From contig NZ_CP109427.1 in the NCBI RefSeq assembly GCF_036250695.1, positions 2,294,001 through 2,358,000 of the forward strand: DNA of 64,000 bases, given 5' to 3'. This document shows positions 28,330 to 37,549 of this stretch, in pieces. The stretch's first letter is position 1. Every line of letters begins with the position of its first letter. Source of the DNA: Streptomyces sp. NBC_01497 (GTDB lineage Bacteria; Actinomycetota; Actinomycetes; Streptomycetales; Streptomycetaceae). The translations under genes were made by a program, and so were the position numbers. The notes beneath the pieces are model-generated. The model was not told the DNA's origin. It did not search any database and saw nothing but the letters and a program-made list of their open reading frames with translations.

Positions 28330-31300
28330 CAGGCGAACAGGCCCAGTCGGTGGGCCCTCGCCGCTGCCTCCGTACGCCCGGAGACGCCCAGTTTCGCGAG
28401 GATGTTGGAGACGTGCACGCTCGCCGTCTTCGGTGAGATGTACAGCTCCTCGGCGATCCTGCGGTTGCTCAGCCCCTCCGTGACCAGCCGCAGTACCTCC
28501 TGCTCGCGCGGGGTCAGGCCCAGGGTCTTGGACGGGCCGCCGTCCGCGCGGGCGGCGGAGTCGCCCAGGGTGACGCGGGCCCGTCCGGCCAGCAGTTCCA
28601 CGTCCTCGGCGAGCGGGCGGGCCCCCAGCGACGTCGCCGTCGCGTGCGCCGCCGTCAGCAGTGCGGCGACCTCCGCGCGGTCGCCGTGCGCCGCCAACAG
28701 GGCTCCCGCCTGGCGCAGTCGGGAAAGGGCCAGCTCGTAGGGCCGGTCCACGGCCTCGAAGGCGGCGCTCGCACGAGCCCACAGCTCGGGTGCCGCCGCC
28801 CCGGCGGCCCGTGCGCGTTCTGCCTCCAGCATCAGGGCGTACGCCTGCCAGACCGGTACGAACGTCGGCATGCGGCGCGCGTGTTCCACGATGGCGTCCA
28901 GGATCGCGGCCCGGCCCTCATCGGCGTCGGGCCTGCCGCGGTGGTCGGCCTCGATGGCGGCGGCCGTGACGAGCAGCGGCAGCGCGTACCGCTGGGTGCC
29001 GAGCCCGAAGCCGCCCGCGGCGACCTGTTCGAACTCGGCGCGCGCCGCGGCGAGTCTGCCCTGCCGGCCGGCGACGTACATCGCGAGCCGGGCGGGCTGG
29101 ATGAAGTGCTGCGGCTGCGGGTCGTGGCTGCCGAACGCGGCACGAGCACGTGCGATCTGGTCCCGGGCTTCGCCGAGGTCGCCACTGACGAGGGCCAGTT
29201 CGGCCCGGGTCGTCGCGAACATGCCCCTCACTTTCGCCGTGCCGCGTTCCTCGTCGACGGCGTCGAGGGCGGCCCGTGCCTCGTCCCACCGGCCCAGCGA
29301 GAACAGTGAGCGGGCCATGTTGGCGCGTGTCCACGCCTCCTGGTGGGCGAGTCCGAGGGAGCGGGTCGCGGCGATGCCCGCCTCCGCCGCGGCCACCGCC
29401 TCCGCGGACCGGCCGACGCTCTCCAGTGTGGACGGCAGGTTGGTGCTGACGCGGCCGGTCAGCTCGACGGCGCCGAGCGCCTCGGCGCGCTCCCGCACCT
29501 CGTACATCTCGGTGAGCCCTTCCTCCACGCCGCCCGCGTCGGCTACGAGCCAGCCGCGTGTGAGGCGGGCCTGGAGTTCGGTGTAGGTGGCGCCGACAAG
29601 GCGTGCGTACGCGACGGCCCGCTCGGCGGCGGCCAGCGCCTCGGGGCCAGGCCGGTGCAGGGCGCCCCAGGTCGCGGCCCTGCTGTGCACCTCCGCGTGC
29701 ACGGCGGACGGCGGCAGGCCGCGGGTCAGCTGCTGGGCGAGCCCCAGCTCGTGCCGGCCGTCACCGCGGTCGAGGTCCTGCATCAGGTTCGAGCGCTGCA
29801 CCCAGAACCACGCGGCGCGCAGCGTGTCCTCGCCCTCCTCCTCGTCAAGGGCGCGCAGGGCCTTCTTCGCGATGGCCAGGGCGCGTTCACGGTCGCCGCT
29901 GAACTTGGCCGCTACGACGAGCTCCGCGAGGAGGTCGATGTGGGACAGCGCCGCGCGGCGGCCCGGGGCGGCGTCGGCCGCGGCGGCGCACGGCGGGTAG
30001 ACGTCGACGCGGTCGACGGGCCGCAGCGCCGCGCGCACCTCGTCCGGCGCCTCGTCCCAGAGTTCCAGGGCGCGTTCCAGGAGCCGCAGTTGCTCGGCGT
30101 GCGCGGAGCGGCGGCGCGCCTCGACGGCCGCGTCGAGGACGGCGGGCAGCGCCTTGGCCGGGTCGTGCGCGCTGTACCAGTAGCTGGCGAGGCGCGTGGT
30201 GCGCTCGTCGGCCCGTACGAGCGAGCTCTCGGCTTCCAGCGCGGTCGCGTACCTGCGGTTGAGCCGGGACCGCTCGCCCGGCAGCAGGTCGTCACTGACG
30301 GCTTCGCGGACCAGCGAGTGGCGGAAGCGGTAACCGTCCCCGTCGCTGGTGGGCAGCAGGATGTTCGCTCCGACGGCCTGCCGCAGGGCCTCGATCAGGT
30401 CGTCCTCCGGCAGGCCCGCGACGGCGCGCAGCAGCGGGTACTCGACGGTGGTGCCGCCCTCGGCGACGATCCGGGTGAGGCGCTGCGCGTCCTCGGGCAG
30501 CCGCTCGACGCGCACGAGCAGGATGTCGCGGAGCGAGTCCGTGAGGCCGCCCGCGCAGCCGCAGTCGAGGGAGCAGGACAGTTCCTCGACGAAGAACGCG
30601 TTGCCGTCGGAGCGCTGGAAGATCCGCTCCACGAGGGCGGGCTCCGGCTCCTGGGCGCGGATGCCGGTGAGCTGGCGGTGCACCTCGGCGCGGGTGAAGC
30701 GGTCCAGTTCGAGGCGGCGTACGGAGCGCAGCCTGTCGAGTTCGGCGAGGAGCGGGCGCAGCGGGTGGCGCCGGTGGACGTCGTCGGAGCGGTAGGTCGC
30801 GATGACGAGGAGGCGGCCCCGGCGCAGTGCGCGGAACAGGTAGGCGAGCAGATGGCGGGTGGAGGCGTCCGCCCAGTGCAGGTCCTCCAGGATCAGCACG
30901 ACCGTACGCTGCGCGGCGACCCGTTCCAGCAGCCGTGCGGTCAGCTCGAACAGCCGGGCCGTGCTGTTCTGTTCGAGCGCGTCGGGCCGAGGCTGGCCGA
31001 GTTCGGGCAGGATGCGGGCGAGTTCGTCCTCCTGGCCCGCAGCCGCCGCCGCGAGTTCGGCGGGCAGCCGGCGGCGCAGGGAGCGCAGAGCCGTGGAGAA
31101 GGGCGCGAAGGGCAGGCCCTCGGCGCCGATCTCCACGCATCCGCCGATGACGACGACCGCGTCCCGGGCGCAGGCCGCGTCGGCCAGTTCCTCCACGAGG
31201 CGGGTCTTGCCGACCCCGGCCTCGCCCCCGATCAGGACGGCCCCCGGTTCGCCGGCGGCCGCGGCGGCCAGGGCCTGGTCGAGGACCGCCATCTCGTGTG

Positions 31301-31424
31301 CCCTGCCGACGAATACCGGGCTGACCGATCTGCTCTCCACACGGGCGAGCATCGCACAGGCGTCCGGTTCGGGGGCGGGGATTTCGGGTGGTGCGGAGGC
31401 GGGCCGAGGGCCGGCGGCGTTCAC
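28329..31424 (-). CDS. Large LuxR-family ATPase regulator (LAL type)
   Basis: A 1031-residue regulator of the MalT/LAL class. The AAA/STAND ATPase module has Walker A GGEAGVGKT (residues 66-74) and Walker B LILEDLHWAD (about 180). A long alpha-helical, TPR-like region follows (about 400-930). The C-terminal LuxR helix-turn-helix is LTPREQEVLRLVTEGLSNRR, then ISPKTASVHVSNILAKLGVS. Such proteins usually sense a small ligand with ATP and activate secondary-metabolism or sugar genes. The start is GTG at 31424, overlapping the stop of a 57-residue upstream gene (GTGA), so the two are coupled. The target genes are not evident. Confidence 0.93.
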   Translation of the reverse strand: MNAAGPRPASAPPEIPAPEPDACAMLARVESRSVSPVFVGRAHEMAVLDQALAAAAAGEPGAVLIGGEAGVGKTRLVEELADAACARDAVVVIGGCVEIGAEGLPFAPFSTALRSLRRRLPAELAAAAAGQEDELARILPELGQPRPDALEQNSTARLFELTARLLERVAAQRTVVLILEDLHWADASTRHLLAYLFRALRRGRLLVIATYRSDDVHRRHPLRPLLAELDRLRSVRRLELDRFTRAEVHRQLTGIRAQEPEPALVERIFQRSDGNAFFVEELSCSLDCGCAGGLTDSLRDILLVRVERLPEDAQRLTRIVAEGGTTVEYPLLRAVAGLPEDDLIEALRQAVGANILLPTSDGDGYRFRHSLVREAVSDDLLPGERSRLNRRYATALEAESSLVRADERTTRLASYWYSAHDPAKALPAVLDAAVEARRRSAHAEQLRLLERALELWDEAPDEVRAALRPVDRVDVYPPCAAAADAAPGRRAALSHIDLLAELVVAAKFSGDRERALAIAKKALRALDEEEGEDTLRAAWFWVQRSNLMQDLDRGDGRHELGLAQQLTRGLPPSAVHAEVHSRAATWGALHRPGPEALAAAERAVAYARLVGATYTELQARLTRGWLVADAGGVEEGLTEMYEVRERAEALGAVELTGRVSTNLPSTLESVGRSAEAVAAAEAGIAATRSLGLAHQEAWTRANMARSLFSLGRWDEARAALDAVDEERGTAKVRGMFATTRAELALVSGDLGEARDQIARARAAFGSHDPQPQHFIQPARLAMYVAGRQGRLAAARAEFEQVAAGGFGLGTQRYALPLLVTAAAIEADHRGRPDADEGRAAILDAIVEHARRMPTFVPVWQAYALMLEAERARAAGAAAPELWARASAAFEAVDRPYELALSRLRQAGALLAAHGDRAEVAALLTAAHATATSLGARPLAEDVELLAGRARVTLGDSAARADGGPSKTLGLTPREQEVLRLVTEGLSNRRIAEELYISPKTASVHVSNILAKLGVSGRTEAAARAHRLGLFA

Positions 31425-31594
31425 GCCGCGTGGTCGAACAGGTGCTGGAGCGGCCTCACCCGCCCGCCGGAGCTGTGGCCCGCGCTGCGGGCCGCCTCCT
31501 TGCGCGCCCTGCGCACCTGCCGGGCGAGACGCTCGGCGCCGCCGGCCCGGACCAGGTCGGCGTGGCGGATCTTGTGCATGTCGAGCTCGAACAT
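31421..31594 (-). CDS. 57-residue basic protein coupled to the LuxR regulator
   Basis: A short reading frame with start MFELDMHKIRHADLVRAGGA at 31594, after GAGGAG with correct spacing. It ends in a GTGA overlap with the large LuxR-family gene. The product is Arg/Ala-rich, probably mostly one amphipathic helix (ERLARQVRRARKEAARSAGH), with no signal or membrane segment. I recall similar short proteins (MFELELHKIRHAELIR-like) scattered in streptomycetes, all without known function. The overlap argues that it is really translated and expressed together with the regulator. Confidence 0.75.
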   Translation of the reverse strand: MFELDMHKIRHADLVRAGGAERLARQVRRARKEAARSAGHSSGGRVRPLQHLFDHAA

Positions 31595-31695
31595 CGGGGG
31601 CTCCTCAAGGGTGAAGGTCTTCGGCTTCTGCCGATGCCTCAACCCTCGTCCCCCAGGCAGCCCCGCCGCATCGGGTGACTGCCGCATCATGACGG

Positions 31696-31754
31696 CCGGC
31701 CGGGGGCCTTAGACGGGGAGCCGGAGCCCGGTCACGTCTAAGGCCCCCGGCCGG
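31696..31754. terminator. 20-bp perfect inverted repeat between two minus-strand genes
   Basis: The arms at 31696-31715 and 31735-31754 are perfectly complementary over 20 bp, around a 19-base spacer that itself holds CCGG...CCGG. It lies 39 bp beyond the stop of the membrane-protein gene (on the minus strand), so it is probably its terminator; there is no T-run. Confidence 0.65.
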
Positions 31755-31792
31755 ATGCGCGCACGGGGGGAGAGAACCGCCTCAGGCCCTGC

Positions 31793-32401
31793 CTAGGAGG
31801 CGGGCGGAGCGGCCGGTGTGGCCGGGGTCGCGGGGGCGCTGGGCAGGGACGCGAACAGGTCGAAGTACATGCCGATCGAGACCACCACGCCGACGGCGCC
31901 GAGGACGAGCGCGGCCACCGCGACGGGCTTCGCCCAGGCGGCGCTCGGTACGGTGGTCGCGCGCCGCAGGGCGAACAGGACGATCACCGCGAGGATCGCG
32001 GCGACCAGGGCGACCGCGCCGTTGATCGCGGCGGTCGTGTGCCAGCCGTCCCCGTACAGTTCGGCGATCTGCTGCTTCGCCGTCGCCGTCTGGCTGGTGT
32101 GCAGCTGGCCGACGAGGGTCTCGCGCTCGGCGCCGACGCGTCCTGTCCAGGTGCCGGTGAGGGAGATGACGCCGAGTGCCGCCGCGACCACGGCGGCCGC
32201 GCCCACGGCCACACCGGTCGAGGTACGCGGGGGTGTCACGTCGTCGGGGTCGTCCGCGTCGTCGAACGCGTCGCTGTCGTCCTGCGCGGCGTCGGCGGGC
32301 CCGTCCGGCTCCTGGGCTGCCGCCGTCTGCTCCTTCTCCTCGGCGTCGTTACCGGTGGCGGCGTCCGGTTCTGTCGTTGTGGTGCTGGGGGTCGGGTTCA
32401 T
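31793..32401 (-). CDS. Hypothetical membrane protein, three predicted TM segments
   Basis: A 202-residue protein starting MNPTPSTTTTEPDAATG at 32401; longer in-frame starts run into the upstream gap. The first 70 residues are hydrophilic and highly acidic (Asp/Glu-rich, probably disordered and cytoplasmic). Hydrophobic segments follow at about 80-100 (GVAVGAAAVVAAALGVISL), 140-160 (AALVAAILAVIVLF-like) and 175-195 (VAVAALVLGAVGVVVSIGMY), and the tail is Pro/Ala-rich. No family is recognised. It has no clear operon partner; a strong inverted repeat follows it. Confidence 0.7.
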   Translation of the reverse strand: MNPTPSTTTTEPDAATGNDAEEKEQTAAAQEPDGPADAAQDDSDAFDDADDPDDVTPPRTSTGVAVGAAAVVAAALGVISLTGTWTGRVGAERETLVGQLHTSQTATAKQQIAELYGDGWHTTAAINGAVALVAAILAVIVLFALRRATTVPSAAWAKPVAVAALVLGAVGVVVSIGMYFDLFASLPSAPATPATPAAPPAS

Positions 32402-32614
32402 ATCACGCACGCTAGGGGTCCCTCCTGAGAGGTTCCTTAATCTCACCGGTGTCGTCAGGCCCCTTGCGCACCGCACGCCTCACCGTCACTTCGCTGAGCG
32501 ACGGCATGGCCACGGTCGGTGGCGAAAGTGGCCGGACGGGACGGGAGGGTGCGCCCCACGGGGCGTACGGGACCCGCCGGTGAGAGGTCCGGAAAAAGGG
32601 CGAGGGGACGAGGC

Positions 32615-32653
32615 GCGGGCCCCGGAGGACACGTGGTGTCCTCCGGGGCCCGC
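32615..32653 (-). terminator. 18-bp perfect hairpin, chitinase terminator
   Basis: Arms 32615-32632 and 32636-32653 pair perfectly over 18 bp with a 3-base loop (GTG), 47 bp past the chitinase stop. It is the strongest simple hairpin noticed in the window. Nothing else is seen in the 298-bp gap 32402-32699 except the upstream region of the membrane-protein gene. Confidence 0.85.
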
Positions 32654-32699
32654 GGATGTCACCTGGGTACCGGAGCGGGAGAGGTCCCGCCCGCGGGGG

Positions 32700-34136
32700 T
32701 CAGGCCGGCAGGTGCCACTGCTGGTTGGCGCCGCCGAAGCACTGCCAGATCTGGAGCCTGGTCAGGTTCGCCGAGGTGTTGTCGGTGGCGTCGAGGCACT
32801 TGCCCGAGCCCTGGTTGACGAGCGTGCCGCCGGTGCCCGCCGCCCACTTCTGCGCGGCGGTGCCGTTGCAGTCGTAGAGCTGGACCTTGGAGCCGTCCGC
32901 CGTACCGGCCGACGTCACGTCCATGCACTTGCCGAGGGCGCGCACGGTGCCGTCCGAACCGACCGTCCACTGCTGGGCGTTGGAGCCGTTGCAGTCGTAG
33001 AGCTGGACGGCCGTGCCGTTGGCGCTGCTCGCCGCGTTGACGTCCACGCACTTGCCGCCGAGGCCGGTGATCTGGCCGGTGGCGCCGCCGGTGGGCGGCG
33101 GGGTCGTACCGCCGCCGCCGTTGATGGCGTTGAAGATGCCGCTGAACTGGTTGGCGCTCTGCGAGACGCCGCTGCAGTTGTTGGACGGGTCGTTGGTGCT
33201 GCCGCCGCACTGGCGGTCCCGGCCGAGCGCCCAGAAGGACAGCTCCTGGATGCCGTTGGTCTTCGCGAAGTTGAGGAGGGCGGTCGCGTTGGCGGTGGTG
33301 AAGGTCTCCGACGCGCTGTCGTTCTTGCCCAGCATCGGGGTGTTGCCCTCCATCGCCCACAGCTGTGCGGAGGACTTGTCGGTCCAGATCGAACCGAGCT
33401 GGCCGTGCAGGGCGTTGGCTGCGTCGATGGCGGCCTGGCCCATGTCGGAGACCGCGCGCCCGTAGTCCATCGTCATGGGGTTGACGAGGCTGACGTTCAC
33501 GCCCTGCGCCTTGGCGTCGCGGAGCAGGTTCATCTGGTCGCCCGGCAGGCCCGAGGTGTCCGTGCCGAGGGTGTACTGGACCTGGAGGTTCTTGCCGGCG
33601 GCGGCGTACTCCTGCTGGAGTTGCGCGAGCGCCTGGTCGCGGCGGGTGTTGGCCGCGCTGTTCGCCTCCTGGCCGGACTCGATGTCGAAGTCGACGCGGG
33701 TGAGGTTGAGCGCGTCGATGACCTTCTTGTACTGGGCCTTCACGGCGGAGACGGAGCCGCAGGCGACCGCTTCCTCCGTGCCGGAGGCACCGCCGAAGGA
33801 GACCATCACGTCGCCGCCCGCCGCGCGTACGGCGTTCACGGCGGAGGTCCAGGACCCGTCGGTGACGTCGGTGGTGCCGTTGAACTTGGCGTTGCAGCCG
33901 CCCGCGTCGATGACGAAGGCGAGGGTGAAGTACTTCGTCCCGTTGGCGTTGAGGGCGCTGGTCATCGCCGAGGCCGAGTTCCAGGTCTCGGCGTACGGCG
34001 CCGAGAAGTGGGCCGGGAAGCCGGGGCCGGGGTTGGCCGCGGCGTTGGCGGCGCCGCCCGAAGCCATGACAGCGGTGCCGGCCATGGCCAGTACGGCCGG
34101 GGCGACGGCCAGCGATCTCTTGAGGGTTCGCAGCAC
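32700..34136 (-). CDS. Secreted GH18 chitinase with C-terminal ricin-type lectin domain
   Basis: A 478-residue secreted enzyme hydrolysing chitin. A Sec signal peptide (LKRSLAVAPAVLAMAGTAVM, cleavage after ANA) is followed by a compact GH18 barrel (about 40-330) with the catalytic signature VDFDIES: Asp149, Asp151 and the acid Glu153. A Gly/Thr/Pro linker leads to a beta-trefoil carbohydrate-binding domain (CBM13/ricin B, about 350-478), whose three repeats end in QQW, QKW and QQW. The start is GTG 34136, after ACAGGAGTG. Upstream, a DasR-type site lies inside the promoter, so N-acetylglucosamine control is likely. The GH18 class resembles small streptomycete chitinases with a carbohydrate-binding module, here C-terminal. 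Confidence 0.95.
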   Translation of the reverse strand: MLRTLKRSLAVAPAVLAMAGTAVMASGGAANAAANPGPGFPAHFSAPYAETWNSASAMTSALNANGTKYFTLAFVIDAGGCNAKFNGTTDVTDGSWTSAVNAVRAAGGDVMVSFGGASGTEEAVACGSVSAVKAQYKKVIDALNLTRVDFDIESGQEANSAANTRRDQALAQLQQEYAAAGKNLQVQYTLGTDTSGLPGDQMNLLRDAKAQGVNVSLVNPMTMDYGRAVSDMGQAAIDAANALHGQLGSIWTDKSSAQLWAMEGNTPMLGKNDSASETFTTANATALLNFAKTNGIQELSFWALGRDRQCGGSTNDPSNNCSGVSQSANQFSGIFNAINGGGGTTPPPTGGATGQITGLGGKCVDVNAASSANGTAVQLYDCNGSNAQQWTVGSDGTVRALGKCMDVTSAGTADGSKVQLYDCNGTAAQKWAAGTGGTLVNQGSGKCLDATDNTSANLTRLQIWQCFGGANQQWHLPA

Positions 34137-34269
34137 GGAGACACTCCTGTCATGCGCGCTTCAAGCGCGGGTGGGGGTAGGCACAGGCGAGTGCTGAACA
34201 GGGGAGGGAAAGCACATGGTCATATGGCGGAACGATGCTCCACCACATGAACGGAATGTTGCTGAGAGC

Positions 34270-34299
34270 AGTAAAGGACTAGACCTGGACCGGGGTCAA
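34270..34299 (-). promoter_or_regulatory. Chitinase promoter with DasR-like site
   Basis: On the minus strand TTGACC (34299-34294) and TTTACT (34275-34270) are spaced by 18 bp. The spacer contains AGGTCTAGTCC(T), which matches 9 of 12 positions of the DasR core TGGTCTAGACCA. A repressor here would block RNA polymerase. An inverted repeat (CGCGCTT/AAGCGCG) also lies in the leader close to the start codon. Confidence 0.65.
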
Positions 34300-34352
34300 T
34301 CCCCTGGATTCAAGAGACGAAGGAAAAACCCGGGCGGCCCGATGACACGTCG

Positions 34353-35834
34353 TCACCCTCCGACGACAGCCAGCGCGCCCCACAGCGCGACGGTCGCGAC
34401 GAGCAGCGTCGCCGGGACGGTGATCAGGCCGAGCCGCGTGAAGTGGCCGAGCGTCGGCTCGGCGCCGTGCTCGTGCAGGATGCGCCGCCACAGCAGGGTC
34501 GCGAGCGAGCCCACGTACGTCAGGTTCGGTCCGAGGTTCACGCCGATCAGGGCGGCGAGCACCGGGCCGGGACCCGCCGGGGCCACCACCGGCAACAGGG
34601 CGAGGACCGCCGGCAGGTTGTTGATCACGTTCGCCAGGACGGCGGCGATACCCGCCACCGCCAGCAGCGCGCCGAGCGACGAGCCACCCGGCAGGATCGC
34701 GCCGATCCCGCTGCCGAGCCCGTTGTCGACGACCGCCTTCACCACGACGCCCAGGGCGAGGACGAACAGGCAGAACAGCGGGGACGCCGACATGACGATC
34801 CCCAGCGGCGTGATGCGCGCGGGCCCGCCGCCCGCCGCCGGGGCCGTCCCGCCGACGGCCCGGTCCGTGTCGCCGGCCCCGTCCTTCGTGTCACCGGCCT
34901 CATCCGTACGGGGTGCGACCGGGCCCGTGCCGGACGCCGTGTCACCGCCCGCCGTGTCCCCGCCCGCCGCGGGCATGCGCCCTCCGCGGGCCAGTGCCCG
35001 TACGGCGAGGACCAGCGCGCCCCCCAGCGCCGCCCACACCGGCTGCAGTCCGATCAGGGAGGTGGCCGCGAACCCCACGAGGGTCAGCAGGAGCACGACC
35101 GTGGTGAACAGCGGCAGCGGCCGGCGCTCCGCCGCGCGCGGCGGGTGCCCGCCCGCCGCCAGGTCGGCCGCGAACCAGCGGCGGAAGACCACGTACTCGG
35201 CGGCGATCGCCGCGAGCCAGGGCAGCACCATGAGGGTGGCGAACCGGGTGAAGGACAGCCCGCTCGCGGACAGCGCGAGCAGATTGGTCAGGTTGGAGAC
35301 CGGCAGCAGCAGCGAGGCCGAGTTGGCCAGGTGCGCCGAGGCGTACACGTGCGGTCTGGCCCGGGCCCCCACCCGCGCGGTCGTCGCGAAGACGACCGGG
35401 GTCAGCAGAACGACCGTGGCGTCCAGGCTCAGGACCGCCGTCGTCAGCGCCGCCACCACGAAGACGCCGCCCAGCAGCCGGCCGGGACGCCCCCCGCACA
35501 ACCGGGCCACCAGATCCCCCGCGGCCTCGAACAGGCCGTCGGCGGCGCACAGTTCGGAGAGAACCAGCACGGCCGCGAGGAACGCCACCACGGGCAGCAA
35601 CTCACGGATCTGGTGCCACGCCTCCCCCGGCGACACGGCGCCGAGCGCGATCAGCAGCCCCGCCGCGGGGACGGCGGCCACAGCCTCCGGCAGCTTCGCC
35701 GGCCGGATCACGGCGAACGCCAGCACACCGAGCAGCAGCGCGACGGAGACGATCTCGGCGGTGACGGTGTTCAGCGCGGGCTCCAGGGACGGCGGGGACG
35801 GCGGCGGCCGGCCCGCGGCGGGCACGTGTGGCAC
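34353..35834 (-). CDS. SLC13/ArsB-type anion permease
   Basis: A 493-residue polytopic membrane protein with about 10-12 segments, of the ion-transporter superfamily that includes ArsB, NhaD and SLC13 carriers. Typical stretches are LSLDATVVLLTPVVFATTAR, SASLLLPVSNLTNLLALSAS, and in the second half AVLANVINNLPAVLALLPVV and IGVNLGPNLTYVGSLATLLW. The ANVINNLPA and GPNLTYVGS helix-hairpin motifs form the substrate site. A hydrophilic loop of about 55 residues, rich in Gly/Asp/Thr, joins the halves. ArsB-like arsenite export, or citrate/dicarboxylate/sulfate transport, are possible; no ars genes are adjacent. The start could also be internal, since the first 20 residues are Pro-rich. Confidence 0.85.
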   Translation of the reverse strand: MPHVPAAGRPPPSPPSLEPALNTVTAEIVSVALLLGVLAFAVIRPAKLPEAVAAVPAAGLLIALGAVSPGEAWHQIRELLPVVAFLAAVLVLSELCAADGLFEAAGDLVARLCGGRPGRLLGGVFVVAALTTAVLSLDATVVLLTPVVFATTARVGARARPHVYASAHLANSASLLLPVSNLTNLLALSASGLSFTRFATLMVLPWLAAIAAEYVVFRRWFAADLAAGGHPPRAAERRPLPLFTTVVLLLTLVGFAATSLIGLQPVWAALGGALVLAVRALARGGRMPAAGGDTAGGDTASGTGPVAPRTDEAGDTKDGAGDTDRAVGGTAPAAGGGPARITPLGIVMSASPLFCLFVLALGVVVKAVVDNGLGSGIGAILPGGSSLGALLAVAGIAAVLANVINNLPAVLALLPVVAPAGPGPVLAALIGVNLGPNLTYVGSLATLLWRRILHEHGAEPTLGHFTRLGLITVPATLLVATVALWGALAVVGG

Positions 35835-35839
35835 AGCGA

Positions 35840-35872
35840 GGGGCGGCGCACCACCACGTGGTGCGCCGCCCC
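35840..35872 (-). terminator. 14-bp perfect hairpin upstream of the anion permease
   Basis: Arms GGGGCGGCGCACCA and TGGTGCGCCGCCCC pair perfectly around CCACG. It lies between gatB and the permease gene, both on the minus strand, only a few bases before the permease start. It probably ends gatB transcripts that pass the first hairpin. Confidence 0.65.
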
Positions 35873-35984
35873 CAGGAACGCGTGCGGCTGAGCCCCGTCA
35901 CCGGAGGCCGGCCGTGCGGAATGCCTCGGCCGTTCGAGTCGCCCGCGGCCGAGCCGCGTACGACGAAGGCGCGTGGGCGCCCCC

Positions 35985-36022
35985 GGAACCCGGGGCCCGG
36001 CCGGAGCCGGACCCCGGGTTCC
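35985..36022 (-). terminator. gatB terminator hairpin
   Basis: GGAACCCGGGG and CCCCGGGTTCC form an 11-bp stem, with an inner CCGG/CCGG pairing, two bases beyond the gatB stop codon. Confidence 0.75.
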
Positions 36023-36024
36023 CG

Positions 36025-37533
36025 TCAGGCCTCGACGCCCAGCTTCTCCAGAATCAGTTCGCGCGCACGGCCCGCGTCGGCCTGCCCGCGGGTCGCCTTC
36101 ATGACGGCGCCGACGAGCGCGCCGACGGCGGCCGTCTTGCCGCCCCTGATCTTCTCGACGACGCCCGCGTTGCCCGCGATGGCCTCGTCCACGGCGGCGC
36201 CGAGCGCGCCGTCGTCGGATACCACCTTCAGGCCGCGCTTCTCGACGACCGTGTCCGGGTCGCCGTCACCGGCGAGTACGCCGTCGATGACCTGCCGGGC
36301 CAGCTTGTCGTTGAGGTCGCCCGCCGCGACGAGCTCGGCCACCCTCGCGACCTGCCGCGGGGTGATCGGCAGCTCGTCGATCGCGCGGCCGGTCTCGTTG
36401 GCGTTGCGCGCCAGCTCGCCCATCCACCACTTGCGTGCCTGGTCTGCGGGTGCCCCGGCGTCGATCGTCGCGACGATCGGGCCGATGGCGCCCGCGTTCA
36501 GGATGGACTGCATGTCGTGCTCGGACACGCCCCACTCCTCACGGAGCCGGTTGCGCCGTACGCGCGGCAGCTCCGGCAGCGACGAGCGGATCTCCTCGAC
36601 CCACTCGCGGGCGGGGGCCACCGGCACCAGGTCCGGCTCGGGGAAGTACCGGTAGTCCTCGGCCTCCTCCTTGATCCGGCCGGAGGTGGTGGAGCCGTCC
36701 TCCTCGTGGAAGTGGCGGGTCTCCTGGAGGATCGTGCCGCCGGACGAGAGCACCGCGGCGTGCCGCTGGATCTCGAACCGGGCGGCGCGCTCGACACTGC
36801 GCAGCGAGTTGACGTTCTTCGTCTCGGATCGCGTGCCGAACTTCTCCCGGCCGTACGGGCGCAGCGACAGGTTCACGTCGCAGCGCATCTGGCCCATCTC
36901 CATGCGGGCATCGGAGACGCCGAGCGCCTTGATGAGCTCGCGCAGCTCCGCCACGTAGGCGCGCGCGACCTCGGGGGCCCGCGCGCCCGCGCCCTCGATG
37001 GGCTTCGTGACGATCTCGATCAGCGGGATGCCGGCCCGGTTGTAGTCCAGCAGCGAGTGCGACGCGCCGTGGATACGGCCCGTCGCGCCGCCGATGTGCG
37101 TGGACTTGCCGGTGTCCTCCTCCATGTGGGCGCGCTCGATCTGGACACGGAAGATCTCCCCGTCCTCCAGCTGGACGTCCAGATAGCCGTTGAAGGCGAT
37201 CGGCTCGTCGTACTGCGAGGTCTGGAAGTTCTTCGGCATGTCCGGATAGAAGTAGTTCTTCCGGGCGAAGCGGCACCACTCGGCGATGTCGCAGTTCAGC
37301 GCGAGGCCGATCCGGATCGCCGACTCCACACCGACCGCGTTGACCACGGGCAGCGCCCCGGGCAGGCCGAGGCAGGTGGGGCAGGTCTGCGAGTTGGCGG
37401 GCGCGCCCAGCTCGGTGGAACAGCCACAGAACATCTTGGTCCTGGTGCCGAGCTCGACATGGACCTCAAGGCCCATGACGGGGTCGTACGAGGCCAGGGC
37501 GTCCTCGTACGACATCAGGTCAATGACGGTCAC
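36025..37533 (-). CDS. gatB: Asp-tRNA(Asn)/Glu-tRNA(Gln) amidotransferase subunit B
   Basis: Recognises mischarged Glu-tRNA(Gln) or Asp-tRNA(Asn) and activates the acyl group, so that ammonia from GatA converts it to Gln or Asn. It has 502 residues, normal length. The cradle domain has [20 protein letters not shown] and [15 protein letters not shown], with four zinc-type cysteines; the C-terminal helical and YqeY tail domain ends in [20 protein letters not shown]. The start is GTG 37533. It is separated from gatA by a small membrane-protein gene, and the cluster gatC-gatA-small-gatB is co-directional. Confidence 0.97.
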   Translation of the reverse strand: MTVIDLMSYEDALASYDPVMGLEVHVELGTRTKMFCGCSTELGAPANSQTCPTCLGLPGALPVVNAVGVESAIRIGLALNCDIAEWCRFARKNYFYPDMPKNFQTSQYDEPIAFNGYLDVQLEDGEIFRVQIERAHMEEDTGKSTHIGGATGRIHGASHSLLDYNRAGIPLIEIVTKPIEGAGARAPEVARAYVAELRELIKALGVSDARMEMGQMRCDVNLSLRPYGREKFGTRSETKNVNSLRSVERAARFEIQRHAAVLSSGGTILQETRHFHEEDGSTTSGRIKEEAEDYRYFPEPDLVPVAPAREWVEEIRSSLPELPRVRRNRLREEWGVSEHDMQSILNAGAIGPIVATIDAGAPADQARKWWMGELARNANETGRAIDELPITPRQVARVAELVAAGDLNDKLARQVIDGVLAGDGDPDTVVEKRGLKVVSDDGALGAAVDEAIAGNAGVVEKIRGGKTAAVGALVGAVMKATRGQADAGRARELILEKLGVEA

Positions 37534-37549
37534 GGTGCAACATTCCCTC

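Noticed and set aside
34353-35834. Assignment of the anion permease as an arsenite pump (arsB)
   Set aside because: The fold fits ArsB, but there are no arsR, arsC or other arsenic genes nearby; SLC13/NhaD-type transport is equally possible.
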